A stretch of DNA of 64,000 bases from Rusavskia elegans. Its lineage: Eukaryota; Ascomycota; Lecanoromycetes; Teloschistales; Teloschistaceae. Shown piece by piece: positions 45,660-57,213 of this stretch. Location of the stretch: the NCBI GenBank assembly GCA_011316305.1, contig SAUG01000072.1, positions 413,808-477,807 on the forward strand, in the 5' to 3' direction. A program made the position numbers and the translations under genes. Under the pieces are notes generated by a model, which did no database searches, was not told the DNA's origin, and saw only the letters and a program-made list of their open reading frames with translations. Every line of letters begins with the position of its first letter. The stretch's first letter is position 1.

Positions 45660-47270
45660 TCATTGCACTGCATTCGCCATGGCAACAGCAACACCGGCGC
45701 CTAGTACAGCGCTTTCTCCCGCACTCTCCAAAACCACTCTCTTTTGCCCAGTCCCGTCGGTCCGCACCATCTCATCCAATAACAGCTGGCATTGTTCCAT
45801 ATATCCCGGGTATTTATTGATGACGCTTCCATCGCACCCGATACTTATATGATCCAGGCCATTCCGCAGCAATGAATCATCCACGTCATGGAGAAGGTAG
45901 AAGAGAGCGTGAATGGCAGCGGTGAAGTAGCCCTGTGAGCGACGGGATACTGCCAGGACGACCTGACGGATGAAATGCATCTCAGCCGGTGTTGGTGGGG
46001 CTGGGAGGGTCCATTCCTCTCGGAGAAATCTCGCAGGAGTAAGGTGGGGGGTAAAATTAGCTTCGATGGTTGCGAGGACTCGCGTTTCGAGGCTGAAAGG
46101 AATGGATAGATCTGATGGTAGTTTGCCGTTGAAAAGACCGCATGTTTCGGTAGCTTCGACAAGGACAAGACGAACGATTTCACCCATGTATTTACCTGAG
46201 AGTAAGTACTCCAGCGGCTGGTAGTCCGGAAGGATATGGTGGGCATTGAGATCTTCATCCCAAGGAGTGGTGGGGAAAGCATCTTTGCCGAACATGCTGA
46301 GCTCTGTGTTGACAAGGACATGGGTTGTCTTAGCTGTGGATGGAAATTGCCGCGATCCGAACTTCGAGTCGTCCAGACACGACACTGGGAGATGGACAGC
46401 GGCGTTGAGACCGGTGCCCAGAATAACGGCAAGACGTGTAGAAGGATCGACATAGGCACGGGATAGGACAGCGGCGGAAGAGTCATTGACGATTGCATCG
46501 AGACGTATGTTGAGATTCTAAGACGGTTAGTCGCTATCATCCTTTGGTTGGCATCGATCATCCTCACCAGGCGTTGACATGCTTCTGTGATTAGATCACC
46601 TAAGTCAGAACCTTTGTAGGTGGAGCAGTTGAAGCCTTTCCCCATTCCAATGATGTTCCCACTCCGAACTGAAGTTTGACTAATGCATCAGTTAGTCTAG
46701 CCGGGCACATGGGGATGCCTGGGATACTGACTCGATGGGAAAGGCCCAGGCGATGCCCATGGGCAACGGCTCGTTCGATTGCGTACGATCACGAGCTTCT
46801 CGGTCCCCCAAGAGCATCTCCCGAATCTTTGCCGCGATCCAGTCAAAGAATGCAAGGCCTCCGAGGTCGCGGACGCGGTTGTCGATGTTTGAGACGACGA
46901 TGCGACGGATCCTTAGGGGTTGGGTCGACGCTCTACCGTTAAGATCAACCAGAGCAACACGGAGGGTCGACCCTCCCACTTCCAAGGCCAGATAGGTTCC
47001 ATGCTCTTTGCCATTGGGTAAAGTGTAGTTGTGGGAGGGCAGCATGCACTGGGAACCTGATTGCAGCCGTTCTGTAAATTCGGCCTGTAGCTTATCTGAG
47101 AGAGCTAGCAAAGATTCGACCCGTAAGTGCCGCTCATGAAGGTCCTGTACTTCTTTGCCCAGCAGGTCCATTTTCGTTTCGTATACAGGTGTCACATCCT
47201 CAGTGATGGAGGCTTTGGTAGAGTGTAGGTGTAGGTGTGGGGCGTCGGGTGGCCGGCGAAGAACAATCAT
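45660..47270 (-). CDS. hxk3: Atypical hexokinase, probable GlcNAc kinase
   Basis: Three exons (47270-46732, 46679-46568, 46517-45660) give 502 residues. The small domain has the phosphate-1 loop as L-A-L-E-V-G-G-S-T-L-R-V (residues 94-105), a variant of the usual LDLGGTNFRV. Later come NIIGMGKGFNCSTYKGSDLG, the catalytic N-D-S-S-A-A region (Asp229), the L-G-T-G-L-N-A-A loop and a C-terminal ESAGESAVLGAGVAVAMA helix. The fold is clearly hexokinase, but the motifs depart from glycolytic enzymes, as in the fungal Hxk3/Nag5 class that phosphorylates N-acetylglucosamine at C6. Neighbouring sensor, regulator and transporter genes support this. Both introns were placed by matching the family across the junctions. 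Confidence 0.87.
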
Positions 47271-48167
47271 TGTTGATGAGGTTCAGAGCGTTTAACTGAA
47301 GGGTTGAATCATAGGAATGCTTCAAGGATCCATCAAGCTTATAGGTGTAGTAGACGGCCTGACTGACATCGGCCCAGAGCAGAGATTGACGCTACGAGAA
47401 AGCGCTCATCTGTGAGGATTTGGAGACGCGGAGGGATCCGGGACTGTGAGGAAGCGATTGAAGATGCTCATCGCGTGGGAGCTGCCGTCAATTGATCGAG
47501 TAGATTTGCCCATTCAAGGATGGGGCCGCGGTTGAAATAAGCAGGGCAAGTGAGGGTTGGAAGCGAGGTGACATTGGGGGATTGAGGTAGCAGTGGAGGG
47601 ACATAGCGACGGAAGGACGGCACTGGGACGCCATGGCTGGTGTGGCTGAGCGGGTGGCTTGCGGCGATCCTAGATGGTGGGACTTTGGGCATCTGGATTA
47701 CTTATTAGAGTAGAGCCTGACAGGATGACGATCACTCGTTGCGATTGAGTGGAAGGTGGAAGGTGGAAGGATTCGTGCGCGCATCATTGAAACTGGAAGA
47801 AGGAGCGGAATCCCCGCAAGCTGCCGTCGCCGTTACATCGACCAATTAGGAAGTCCTGCAAGTCGATCCCGATACCCCCTCCACCTGTTCACATTCCCAT
47901 TGAGAAGCAACTGGAGCATAACATGTCGGGTGCACTGGTCTTTGATCTGGCTGGCAGTCGTATCGGGTGCCATCCGGCGTGCTAACGATATCTATCTGAC
48001 ATTATCACTCGTGAGCACCACGACATTAGTGATATAGCACCACTTCAGAGCTCCTGATCATCTGTTATGACCGCCGTTCTTCGTACAACCCGGGGGAATC
48101 TTCCAACTTAGCAAACCAGCAACTCCCAACGCACATCCCATGGCATTCCCAAAAGATGGGTCCGCAG
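47271..48167. other. Hexokinase upstream region
   Basis: About 900 nt between two minus-strand genes. A 74-codon minus-strand frame with an ATG (47692-47468) lies 200 nt upstream of the hexokinase ATG; it may be an upstream ORF of its leader or chance. Nothing else is recognised. Confidence 0.4.
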
Positions 48168-49799
48168 TCAATTACCCTTGCTCTCCTGGTCCTCGTGAGC
48201 CAGCGTAGGCATCACTTCTTCAATCGTTTCGTCCGAGAATTTGATGTCGTCCTCCAACGGAACCGTATCCCTAACCTTCATCATGATTACCGGCAACGCG
48301 ATAAGCAAAGATCCCGCTAAAAGACCCCAGCATGACGCGAATTCGTTCATGAATGGCGCCCCCAAGGCGTCGACGCGGAACATGATGGCTGCACCGGCTG
48401 ATTGGATACCCTTGTAGAATCCCGCGAAGTTGGCAAGCTTGCGCCCGTTGTTGGTCAGAGCACCCATGAACCTATGCATCACACTCAGCCCAAGCACCTG
48501 CCGCATACGGATCCTCGTGCACTTACCAATATACGCACGTCTGCCACGCTGCATCGTAGAAGCCGTAGAACATGTACAGGAACATCGGGCCGACGTATCC
48601 ACCACCCGTCCAGTCCATCTTCACGTAGTCTTCGGCAGATGTCTCTGCGCGGGTGTACTGCCTCTGCCACGCGTACCCGCCGCCCCAGATAGCCATCGTG
48701 ATGACGAATAAGACCGCCCACGCTGCCTTGGCTCGCATAGAACGCCGGACCCGGGAGATATCGAGGGCATATCCAAATACGTACGCACCAACAATTTGAC
48801 TCAACCAGTAGAGGACTCCGTTGAGCGCTCGAGTGCGAACATTGAAGCGAGCGAGGTTCACATCGTTGAACTGGTAGGTGTAAAACCAATTGCTAGCAAG
48901 GAACATGGGGAAGAGTAGAACAACCCAGGAGTCGGTCTTCAGCGTCTCGAGCAAGCCAAGAAGCTCACTCTGCCATGTAGGATGCTTCATTAGAACGACG
49001 TGGGATCCATCGGCGCGCTGGACTTGTCGGGCGTCCACCAGGAACCAGGCCAAGGCAGCTCCACAAAAGGTAAGAACCATAAAGCCGATGTAAGTGCCAT
49101 CATTAACGCCTCCGGCATCGCTGTGCATATTCTGACCAAGAGGAATGCTACAAACCATGCTTAGCACATTTTCTGCATGAAGGAGACGTAGTGGGAGTCT
49201 TACAGGCTTCCGAGCACAGCGCCGAAGTTGAAAATCATCCAGAACCAGGAGATGTAACGGCCTTTGGAGGCTTCGGGCGGATACGACATCATGATGGCAC
49301 CCTGAGCGCACCACAGCAAGCCGGCGCAGACACCGAGCAGGGCGCCCGCAAAGATGGGGAATCCGCCATTTTGGTTACGGTTGTAACTCAGAAAGCTTGC
49401 GATGTAGATGAAGTATCCAATGCCGCCCAAACTCAACGATAGCTTGATGCCCATGCGGTTGGCGAAGGTACCGGCAAAGAAGCCAACGACGCTGAAGGTG
49501 GAATAGAGGGCAACATTGGCGTTGTTGGCAGTAGTGGCATCGAATTGACCGCCGCCACCCAGACCGGCAAGTGCGTTGAACATGCCCGGGCACAGAAAAC
49601 ACACAATGGCGACGAGGCCAAGCTGGAAAGGAGGCGAGGCATAAGCTGGGATGTAGATGGGGCCAATGCGGCGAGAGCGATACATCCACGGCTTCCCCGC
49701 GAGAGGATGTCCAGCTTCGGCTGCGTCGTGGGCGGGCGAATGCAAGTCCGCAGTGGTCGTCCAGGCTGGTCGCGTGGTCTTTTCGTCGGGAGTCTCCAT
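48168..49799 (-). CDS. ngt1: UNC-93-type MFS transporter, Ngt1-like
   Basis: Three exons (49799-49204, 49147-48527, 48471-48168) join in phase 2 at both junctions and give 506 residues. About twelve hydrophobic segments follow a soluble N-terminus. Signatures include FQLGLVAIVCFLCPGMFNAL, GLLWCAQGAIMMSYPPEASK, KGRYISWFWMIFNFGAVLGS and NWFYTYQFNDVNLARFNVRT. This is the UNC-93/DUF895 branch of the major facilitator superfamily. The Candida GlcNAc permease Ngt1 is, to my knowledge, of this general type. Together with the kinase next to it on the same strand, a GlcNAc:H+ import role is likely but inferred. Other fungal members of the branch have unknown substrates. Confidence 0.82.
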
Positions 49800-50415
49800 G
49801 CTCGTGGTGTTTTGATCGGCGCTTCCGAGCTTGGAAGGAGCGCGTGGGATGGACGTTAGGGTGATACCCTCGGATGGACGATTTAAGATGTCACTGCGTG
49901 GGAGGGAAGGGTTTTATGGCGAGGTCGCCGACTAGAATCGTCCTGGGTCAGCTCTGGCTCATATTCAATATGAGCACGCGGACAGGCTCGTATCATCGCT
50001 TGACCCACGTTTAGAACACTCACTGACCAAGGGCGAGCTGCAATTGACTGCGGAGTGGATCCAACCGACAAGGAATGTCTGACCGTTGAAGAAGGATCAA
50101 CACAGAAGTCGACGGATAGAGAAGGTCTACCGCTGCAGACGGTGGGCCTCGGAGAGAACAACACCCTCATAATAATATAAGTACCCCATAATCCGAGTGA
50201 GGGGCTTGTTCCACTAACAGCCAAGTCCCATTTCCAACGTGCATATCGCTGCAGATGGAGAATTCGAGAAGAATGGAAGTCACCGAGCTCGGATCATGCA
50301 ACTATCCCTTCTTTGGCATGCAAGCCTTGTCGTCAGGTACGAGGAATGGTCAATAAAATTGATTTAGCCGCCGCCAACGATGGTACAGATTTCTATAGAA
50401 TAGTCCAAGACTCCA
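49800..50415. other. Upstream region of the transporter gene
   Basis: About 615 nt between two minus-strand genes, containing the transporter promoter and the 3' region of the aldehyde dehydrogenase. No coding sequence is supported. Confidence 0.4.
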
Positions 50416-51965
50416 TCATATCTTCGCAAAAACCGTAGGGACGACACCACTCATGTCGACCAACGTGCTTTTGTTGCGGACCCAAGCTTCCAGCCCACGC
50501 TTTCCGTTCTCGACCCCGACGCCGCTCTCTTTCCAACCGCCGACGCTCATTTCGGCCGGCGATTCGCCCCATGTGTTGACCCAGGTAATACCTGCTTCCA
50601 ATTGCGCAATGACCTTGTGAGCCGAATTCAGATCTGTGGTAAAGACTCCTGCAGCAAGACCTAGCGGTGTGGCGTTTGCTCTCGCGATGGCTTCTTCGAT
50701 GCTGTCATAGGTCAGTACCGTCAAGACGGGCCCAAAGATCTCCTCTTGAACAATCTTCATCGAATCATTACAGTCGGTGAAGATGGTTGGCTTCACCCAA
50801 TATCCGCCTTCCATCCCTTCGATGGGCTCAGGCTTGTCGAAACCACCATACAAGAGCTTGGCACCATCCGTCTCGACCCCGTGCTTGATGTAGCTCAGTA
50901 CTTTCTGGTAATGTACCTCGGACACCAGAGGGCCAAAGTTAGTGTTGGGATCCATGAGGTCTCCGGGTCTGATCTGTTTCATCTTCTCCAGAAGAGTCTT
51001 TTCAAACTGCTGCTTCGTCTGTGAAGGGACAAACACGCGAGTGCCATTCGTACAGACTTGTCCAGTGCTGAAAAAATTCGCCATCATGGCCCCGTCGACA
51101 GCGTTATCAACATCAGCGTCGGGAAGCACGATGACGGGACTTTTACCGCCCAGCTCCATGGTGACATACTTCATACCCATGGCTGCAGTGCTGGCCACTT
51201 TCTTACCTGTGGACACTTGGCCAGTGAATGAGACTTTGGCAATGCGAGGATGAGAAGTGAGGTATGCTCCTAGGTCACCACCACCATTGACAAGATTGAA
51301 CACGCCTGGTGGAACCCCAGCCTCGGTGTAGATGTGGGCGAGAACCAGACCATGTAGCGGTGTCACTTCACTGGGCTTGTACACCATGGTGTTACCGGCA
51401 GCCAGGCATGGTGCAGACTTCCACAGCGCTCTGTATCAACCGTCTCAGCTGTGAACGTAGAGATGATAGCTATTGCAGCGTACATCTGAATGGGATAATT
51501 CCAGGCGCCAATGCCTGCGCAAACGCCCAGTGGTTCTTTCTTCGTATACACCCACGCATCTTCTCGGAGCTGTACAGTCTCACCGTTCAAACCCCCGCCG
51601 GCCACAAGGTTCGCGAAGAACTCCAACACGTCGGCTCCGGTGACAACGTCAACTGTGCTCGTCTCCGAGAAGGGCTTTCCGGTGTCCTGGGTCTCTATTC
51701 TAGCAATTTCATCGTTCCTGTCTCGGAGCAGTTGCACAGCTTTGAGAAGTATTCGTGCCCTAGCCACTGGCGGGGTTCTTGACCATGAAAGGAATGCCTT
51801 TTGAGCCGATGTTATGGCGTTGTCAACATCCGAGTGGGAGGCTGCGTGGATATCTGCCAGTGGTCGAGATGTCGATGGGTCGATGGACCTGAATATAGAC
51901 CCAGATGCCATTTGGATCTTGCCATCATAGTAGAGGTGCTGTGGAGGATGAAATGCTTCCGTCAT
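50416..51965 (-). CDS. Betaine aldehyde dehydrogenase
   Basis: Exons 51965-51484 and 51430-50416, phase 2, encode 498 residues, normal for the family. The ALDH active-site Glu lies in MELGGKSP (Glu253) and the catalytic Cys in [16 protein letters not shown] (Cys287). The [10 protein letters not shown] wording is typical of BetB-type betaine aldehyde dehydrogenases. NAD-binding [13 protein letters not shown] is present. It would oxidise betaine aldehyde to glycine betaine with NAD(P)+. Its head-to-head neighbour is a choline oxidase that makes the aldehyde, which strongly supports the substrate. No peroxisomal C-terminal tripeptide is evident (ends FAKI). Start chosen at the ATG 51965; the upstream frame has no ATG. 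Confidence 0.92.
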
Positions 51966-52636
51966 ATTGATGGAATATGCAGGGTATTCAAGCCATAGAA
52001 GGAGCACGAGTCAAGACTATGTACCTTCGATAACGGAGCTGCTTCTTAATTATTCACACGCTTTGAAGTCTGAAATATGGGAATGAATGAAGGGTGATGG
52101 TGAAGAGCGGCGGGCAGCCGACGCTTTGATGCGATATTTAGGCGTTGCTGCAGGATAAGGAATATCGCACTCCGACTCTGGAAGCGTTTGGATGCGATGG
52201 ATCGATGTGATCGCTGTTGACAAGAGTGGTCCCCCACATTATTATTTCGTCACAAGCTTTTGCCATGTGGATCGACCTGCCTGCTTCAGCTAGCATCTTT
52301 GGAGATCGACAGCTAATCCTGAAAGAGCCATAGCAAATGTGACCGAATTTTTGGCTATTTTTTGGTGTGGTTTTCTTGCGCTTCACGTGCTCAGATAGGG
52401 TTTTCCTCGCTTGAGATTACAAAGCCAACGTGCGTCGACTCGTTCTTACAATGTTCTGTAACTCTCTTTAGTATATTATCGCTGGCAAGTTATATATTCT
52501 CGTTCCGATTGTGTCACAATTTCGAAACAATCTTCTTGAAATATAAGCTTGGCTATAATCTCCTTGCTTCAGCTAGCCTTTTCACAGCACATATATTTGA
52601 TTTCCCATCAATTTCGTTCCAAAAAGGACTTAAGTG
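51966..52636. promoter_or_regulatory. Shared bidirectional promoter, choline-oxidation pair
   Basis: A 671-nt region separates the divergent dehydrogenase and choline oxidase start codons. No gene fits within it. Coregulation of both enzymes from this region is inferred from the arrangement; I cannot name a regulator site. Confidence 0.6.
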
Positions 52637-54340
52637 ATGACTACTACCGTAGAGCTTGCAGCCGCTGATGCCAATGCCTTCGATTACTTGATCGTAGGCG
52701 GTGGAACCGCAGGATGCGTCATTGCGAGCCGGCTCGCCGAATACTTGCCCAACAAGAAGATCCTATTGATCGAAGCAGGTCCGAGTGATTTCATGAACGA
52801 CAAGGTTCTCAAGCTAAAAGACTGGCTGAACCTTCTCGGAGGCGAGCTGGACTACGACTACGGTACCACCGAGCAGCCAAATGGCAAGTAACTGAAAAAG
52901 AGGCTCCTCCAGTCCAATTGGCAAAAAAGCGGGCCGCAAGTTAACATTTACCCCCTAGGAAATTCACATATACGCCATTCGAGGGCCAAAGTCCTCGGGG
53001 GTTGTTCCTCTCACAATACACTGATCTCATTCAGACCATTTGAGTATGATTGCCAAAGATGGCAATCCTTGGGCTGTGATGGTTGGTCCTTTGAGATGTT
53101 CATGCGTGTGCTTGATCGCCTACGAAACACAGTGCAACCAGTTCATGCTCGGCATCGAAACAAGCTCTGCCAGAACTGGGTGGATTCCTGTGCCAAGGCC
53201 CTGAACATCCCTGTCATCGAGGATTTCAATCAGGAAATAAAGAAGACAGGGTCGATCAAAGAGGGAGTCGGCTTCTTTTCCGTATCGTACAATCCTGACG
53301 ATGGCCGTCGGAGCAGTGCCAGCGTAGCTTATATTCATCCTATCTTGCGAGGCGAAGAGATGCGTCCAAACCTCACCATCCTAACAAACACCTGGGTGAG
53401 CCGGGTCAATGTCTCGAATGATAGTGTTACTGGTGTCAATGTTACGATGCAATCTGGCCAAAAAATGACTCTGCGTGCGAGAATCGAGACCGTACTATGC
53501 GCGGGAGCTGTCGATACGCCTCGCCTGCTCCTTCTATCGGGAATTGGTCCCAGGGATCAACTCGAAGGCCTTGAGATCCCCGTGGTTAAAGAAGTGCCCG
53601 GAATCGGCTACAATCTGATCGATCACCCAGAAACGATCATCATGTGGGAATTGAATCAGCCTGTTCCGCCGGATCAAACGACCATGGACAGCGACGCTGG
53701 CCTCTTTCTACGCCGAGATCCCACCACCAAAGACGACACGTCAGCAGACATCATGATGCACTGCTACCAAATTCCCTTTTGCCTCAATACCGCTCGCTTA
53801 GGATATGACATACCTATCGATGCCTTTTGCATGACGCCGAATATCCCCAGGTCACGCTCCAAAGGTCAGGTATACCTCACCAGCAAGGACCCCAATGTCA
53901 AACCTGCCTTGGATTTCAAGTACTTCACGGACCCTGAAGGCTACGATGCGGCAACCATTGTTGCAGGCTTCAAAGCTGCTCGGCGTGTAGCACAGCAGGA
54001 ACCCTTCAAATCCTGGCTCAAGCGGGAAGTGGCTCCTGGCCCGGACGTGACTTCTGATGAAGCTTTGAGCGAATATGGAAGGAAGGCGGCGCACACGGTG
54101 TATCACCCTGCGGGAACAACCAAGATGGGTAATCTTGGGAAAGACAAGATGGCCGTGGTCGACTCGAAGCTTAGACTACGGGGTTTGAAGGGTGTCAGAA
54201 TCGCGGACGCCGGTGTTTTCCCAGAGATGCCGTCCATCAATCCAATGCTGACAGTGCTGGGGATTGGAGAGAGAGCTGCGGAGATGATTGCGGAAGAAGA
54301 AGGCCAGAGGCAAACAGCGGCAGACAAGGCGAGGTTATGA
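52637..54340 (+). CDS. Choline oxidase (GMC flavoprotein)
   Basis: Exons 52637-52883 and 52959-54340 join in phase 1 across a 75-nt GC-AG intron (donor GCAAGT) and give 542 residues. The FAD-binding fold starts with YLIVGGGTAGCVIASRL. The motif V-L-G-G-C-S-S-H-N places His101 where bacterial choline oxidase binds FAD covalently (His99 in Arthrobacter). The catalytic HTVYHPAGTTKMG has His465, and SINPMLTVLGIGERAA supplies the conserved Asn near 509. These together favour choline oxidase over other GMC enzymes. It would convert choline to betaine aldehyde and glycine betaine, releasing H2O2. The partner dehydrogenase is divergent from the same promoter. Confidence 0.9.
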
Positions 54341-54821
54341 TGATACATGTGTGATTTACCTCCTTGGAATGATACGTCTGTTGGGTGGACACGCAAACAT
54401 GTAAATATGAAAGCTACTAGCATCCGATCTGGGGGTCAGCTCATACAGCGCCTCCTGTTGTGTGGGAGAACAATCGCGATATAGGCTAAGAAATAAAGTC
54501 CAATAACTTGAGTTGTATCTGTAAGGTAAGATCCAAGTAATAATGGTTAAAAACCAAATCCTATCGAGGTGTCGACTGCTGTACGCCCCTTATAACACTT
54601 GGCTGTTAACACAACAAGTCCCTGAGCCGGATGCCAAAGCAACAGTACTATCAATAGAACTATTTCATTTGACGTAGTCATGTGCCATTGATCGTAGACT
54701 TTTTTTTAATAAGTCCTAGGGACTAGCGCGCGTCGACATAGTACCTCTTCCATTTGTTTACGTGCCCGGTTCAATCCTTCATCCAGCACGAAGCTTTCAT
54801 CTCTCTACAATTGTCGCACAC
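54341..54821. other. Intergenic region
   Basis: About 480 nt between two plus-strand genes, A/T-richer than its surroundings. No coding sequence is seen. Confidence 0.4.
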
Positions 54822-56885
54822 ATGGCATCGCCGACTCCTCCTTCAAAGTCGCCGCTTTCGCCTCGGACCGCTAATGCGAACACTCCCAAACTTGTCGCGA
54901 AAACAGAGCGTTCGAAATTCACAAAACCATCGGCCTTCGACATACATCAGGATGCAGAGAACCTCCCAGACGAGCGACGGACCCCAGAAGACTTGGATGA
55001 TACAATCAACCATCGTTCGCCAAAGAAATATCTGAGTCCTAGCAAAAGCCGATCACCAAGGAAAGCAGACCCAGAAGCTCCGCCGCCGACCCCTCTCACA
55101 GAGGATGCGCTTAGGGAAAATGAGGGCCTTAGAAGGGCAATCAACATGATGAATGGCGGCGATAGCATTGTCGATCTCTACAGTGGCCATGATGGTACCT
55201 CACTAGCAGGGACAGCAGCAGGATACCCGGGTATGGATGATACGTGCTTCAGCACCTTTTCTGCCGTGCCAGACACAGATATGACGCTTTTCGCTCAAAT
55301 GGGCCAATCACCAAGTAAGAGTTCATCGCCTGCCAAGAGATCAAGAGAAGCACAGTACGCTTCGGCCACCCCAACGCCTCGACCAACGGGTCGCTCAACC
55401 CCCGCAACCTCTAGGCGTCCTGTCTACGACGATTGCTCACCTTCCCCAGCTCCGCGTCGGCCAAAATCAAGTCGAGACGCCGATACCACCAATCTCATTC
55501 TGGACTTCACCGAGCAATTCAATGCCTTTTCCGGTACTTCGTTTAGCCATCAAACTCGCCCAACTCCGCGGAAATTCAATACACAACCAGATCTTGCGGC
55601 ATTCACTGCTAGCAAGCGTGCGTCGCCGTCGAAATATCCACCAAGTACACCCTCACGAGCTTCCAATCTTGCCAATCTCCTCGACTTCGACCTCCCTCCT
55701 GCGCCTACCCCTCGCTCTATCCCTACAATAACAGCTCGAGAACTTGAATCTCTCAAATCCTCTTTCTTGTCGCAAATCTCCTCGCTGCGTGCTACGTTGA
55801 ACGGCAGAGAGGCCGAGGTCAACAGTCTGAAAGATGCAGTTGGCGATGCAGAAAGACGTGTGGGTGAGGCACAGGAGGAGATCCGTGATCAAAGGGGGCA
55901 GAAAGAAAGCCTACAAGCGGAGAAGGACGACTGGCAAGCTCGAAATAAGGAGATGCAGGGCGTACTTAGGAGTGTCAAGGAAGAGATTTTGCACGAACAG
56001 CACGAGCACGAGAAATTACAACAGCGATTGGAAGCCAGTGAAAAAAAGAGGGAGGAAACGGAGACGAAATTGGTGGAGGCAGACAGTAAGATCGCGGGAT
56101 TGCAAGCTGCGGCCGCTGCAGCAACTCCGCCCCCCACCGCCGGATCCGACTGTCAATCCACCCCTGGAGGAAGCGCGAATGGTAACAATGCCGCTGTAGA
56201 AGCTGCGGTCGAGAAGGTAGCGCGGGAGCTTCATGGTCTGTACAAAAGCAAACACGAAACCAAGGTCTCGGCCTTAAAGAAGAGCTACGAAGCAAGGTGG
56301 GAGAAGAAGATCAAGGAACTGGAATCCAAAATTAGGGAGGTGAATCAGGAAAACGAGGAATTAAGGATGACGAGGGATGCTACGATGAGTGGAGTCGTGC
56401 CTGCTGCTTCGCACCATCATCCTGGTGACGAGGTTGTGAGATCGGAAGACGAGAGGAAGAGTGCGGTGGAGAGGGACCTGCAAGAGCAGAAAGCACAGTT
56501 GGAAGAGCTATCGCAACAAATCCAGAGCTTTAGAGACGATAACACCACCCTCCAACAACAACTCGAAACAGAACGCAGAGAGATGGCAGAATTAGTGAAA
56601 GCGACAGAAGAAATGATGCAGCTTTCACTCCACTCTAACCCAAGCTCCGCAGCTCCAGCCAACAGCGGACGAGGAGAGGAGGCTCCCAACCCCAGCTCGG
56701 CGAACAATCGCAGTGGCAGCTTGACTAAGACGTCATCTCTAGGAAACTGGAAACAATCAAGTATCGGATCAGTGGGCGAGAGTCGGATCGGCCGGATGGC
56801 TGGTGGCGGCAGTGGGTTGGGAAGTACGAGGAGCGGGATTATGAATAGCATTGAGCGTATGGGCAGGGGCCGGGCCGTCGATTGA
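54822..56885 (+). CDS. Long coiled-coil protein, possibly spindle-pole/microtubule
   Basis: Single exon, 687 residues from MASPTPPSKSP. The first 300 residues are Ser/Pro-rich with many SP and SPxK/R sites (SPSKSRSPRK), fitting cyclin-dependent phosphorylation. A segment NLILDFTEQFNAF follows. Residues about 330-620 form heptad-rich coiled coil, with a strongly charged VARELHGLYKSKHETKVSALK part. The tail has Ser/Gly and a closing MNSIERMGRGRAVD. The layout recalls fungal spindle-pole or nuclear-movement coiled-coil proteins (Cut12- or SnaD-type), but I cannot decide between them by eye. Function is therefore left open. Start is the first in-frame ATG. Confidence 0.75.
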   Translation: MASPTPPSKSPLSPRTANANTPKLVAKTERSKFTKPSAFDIHQDAENLPDERRTPEDLDDTINHRSPKKYLSPSKSRSPRKADPEAPPPTPLTEDALRENEGLRRAINMMNGGDSIVDLYSGHDGTSLAGTAAGYPGMDDTCFSTFSAVPDTDMTLFAQMGQSPSKSSSPAKRSREAQYASATPTPRPTGRSTPATSRRPVYDDCSPSPAPRRPKSSRDADTTNLILDFTEQFNAFSGTSFSHQTRPTPRKFNTQPDLAAFTASKRASPSKYPPSTPSRASNLANLLDFDLPPAPTPRSIPTITARELESLKSSFLSQISSLRATLNGREAEVNSLKDAVGDAERRVGEAQEEIRDQRGQKESLQAEKDDWQARNKEMQGVLRSVKEEILHEQHEHEKLQQRLEASEKKREETETKLVEADSKIAGLQAAAAAATPPPTAGSDCQSTPGGSANGNNAAVEAAVEKVARELHGLYKSKHETKVSALKKSYEARWEKKIKELESKIREVNQENEELRMTRDATMSGVVPAASHHHPGDEVVRSEDERKSAVERDLQEQKAQLEELSQQIQSFRDDNTTLQQQLETERREMAELVKATEEMMQLSLHSNPSSAAPANSGRGEEAPNPSSANNRSGSLTKTSSLGNWKQSSIGSVGESRIGRMAGGGSGLGSTRSGIMNSIERMGRGRAVD

Positions 56886-57213
56886 GTGGAAAAGCAAGAG
56901 GCGGCGGCGGCGGGCAATGGATTTGTACCGTTAATTGACTTTACGCTGTCAGATATCAGTTCGAGATCATTGCCTTTCAAGCTTGTTTCAGGAACAAGGC
57001 AATAATGCGTCGCGTAGCTATTTGGCATCACGGGGGAAACTTTCTCTGATAGCAAGAGCCAGTTCGCTGGCGATGGTAAGTAATGTAACCATCGCTCTTT
57101 CCTCCAACAACATTCCAAAGGGTATATAAAGCGGCGGTACTCCGTACTAGTACTCGATAAATGCACAACCCACGCACTGAAAACCAATAGAGAAACAAGT
57201 ACCGCCGACTCAA
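56886..57213. other. Convergent intergenic region
   Basis: This 328-nt stretch lies between the coiled-coil gene and the minus-strand Thr-rich ORF. No gene is seen. Confidence 0.4.
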
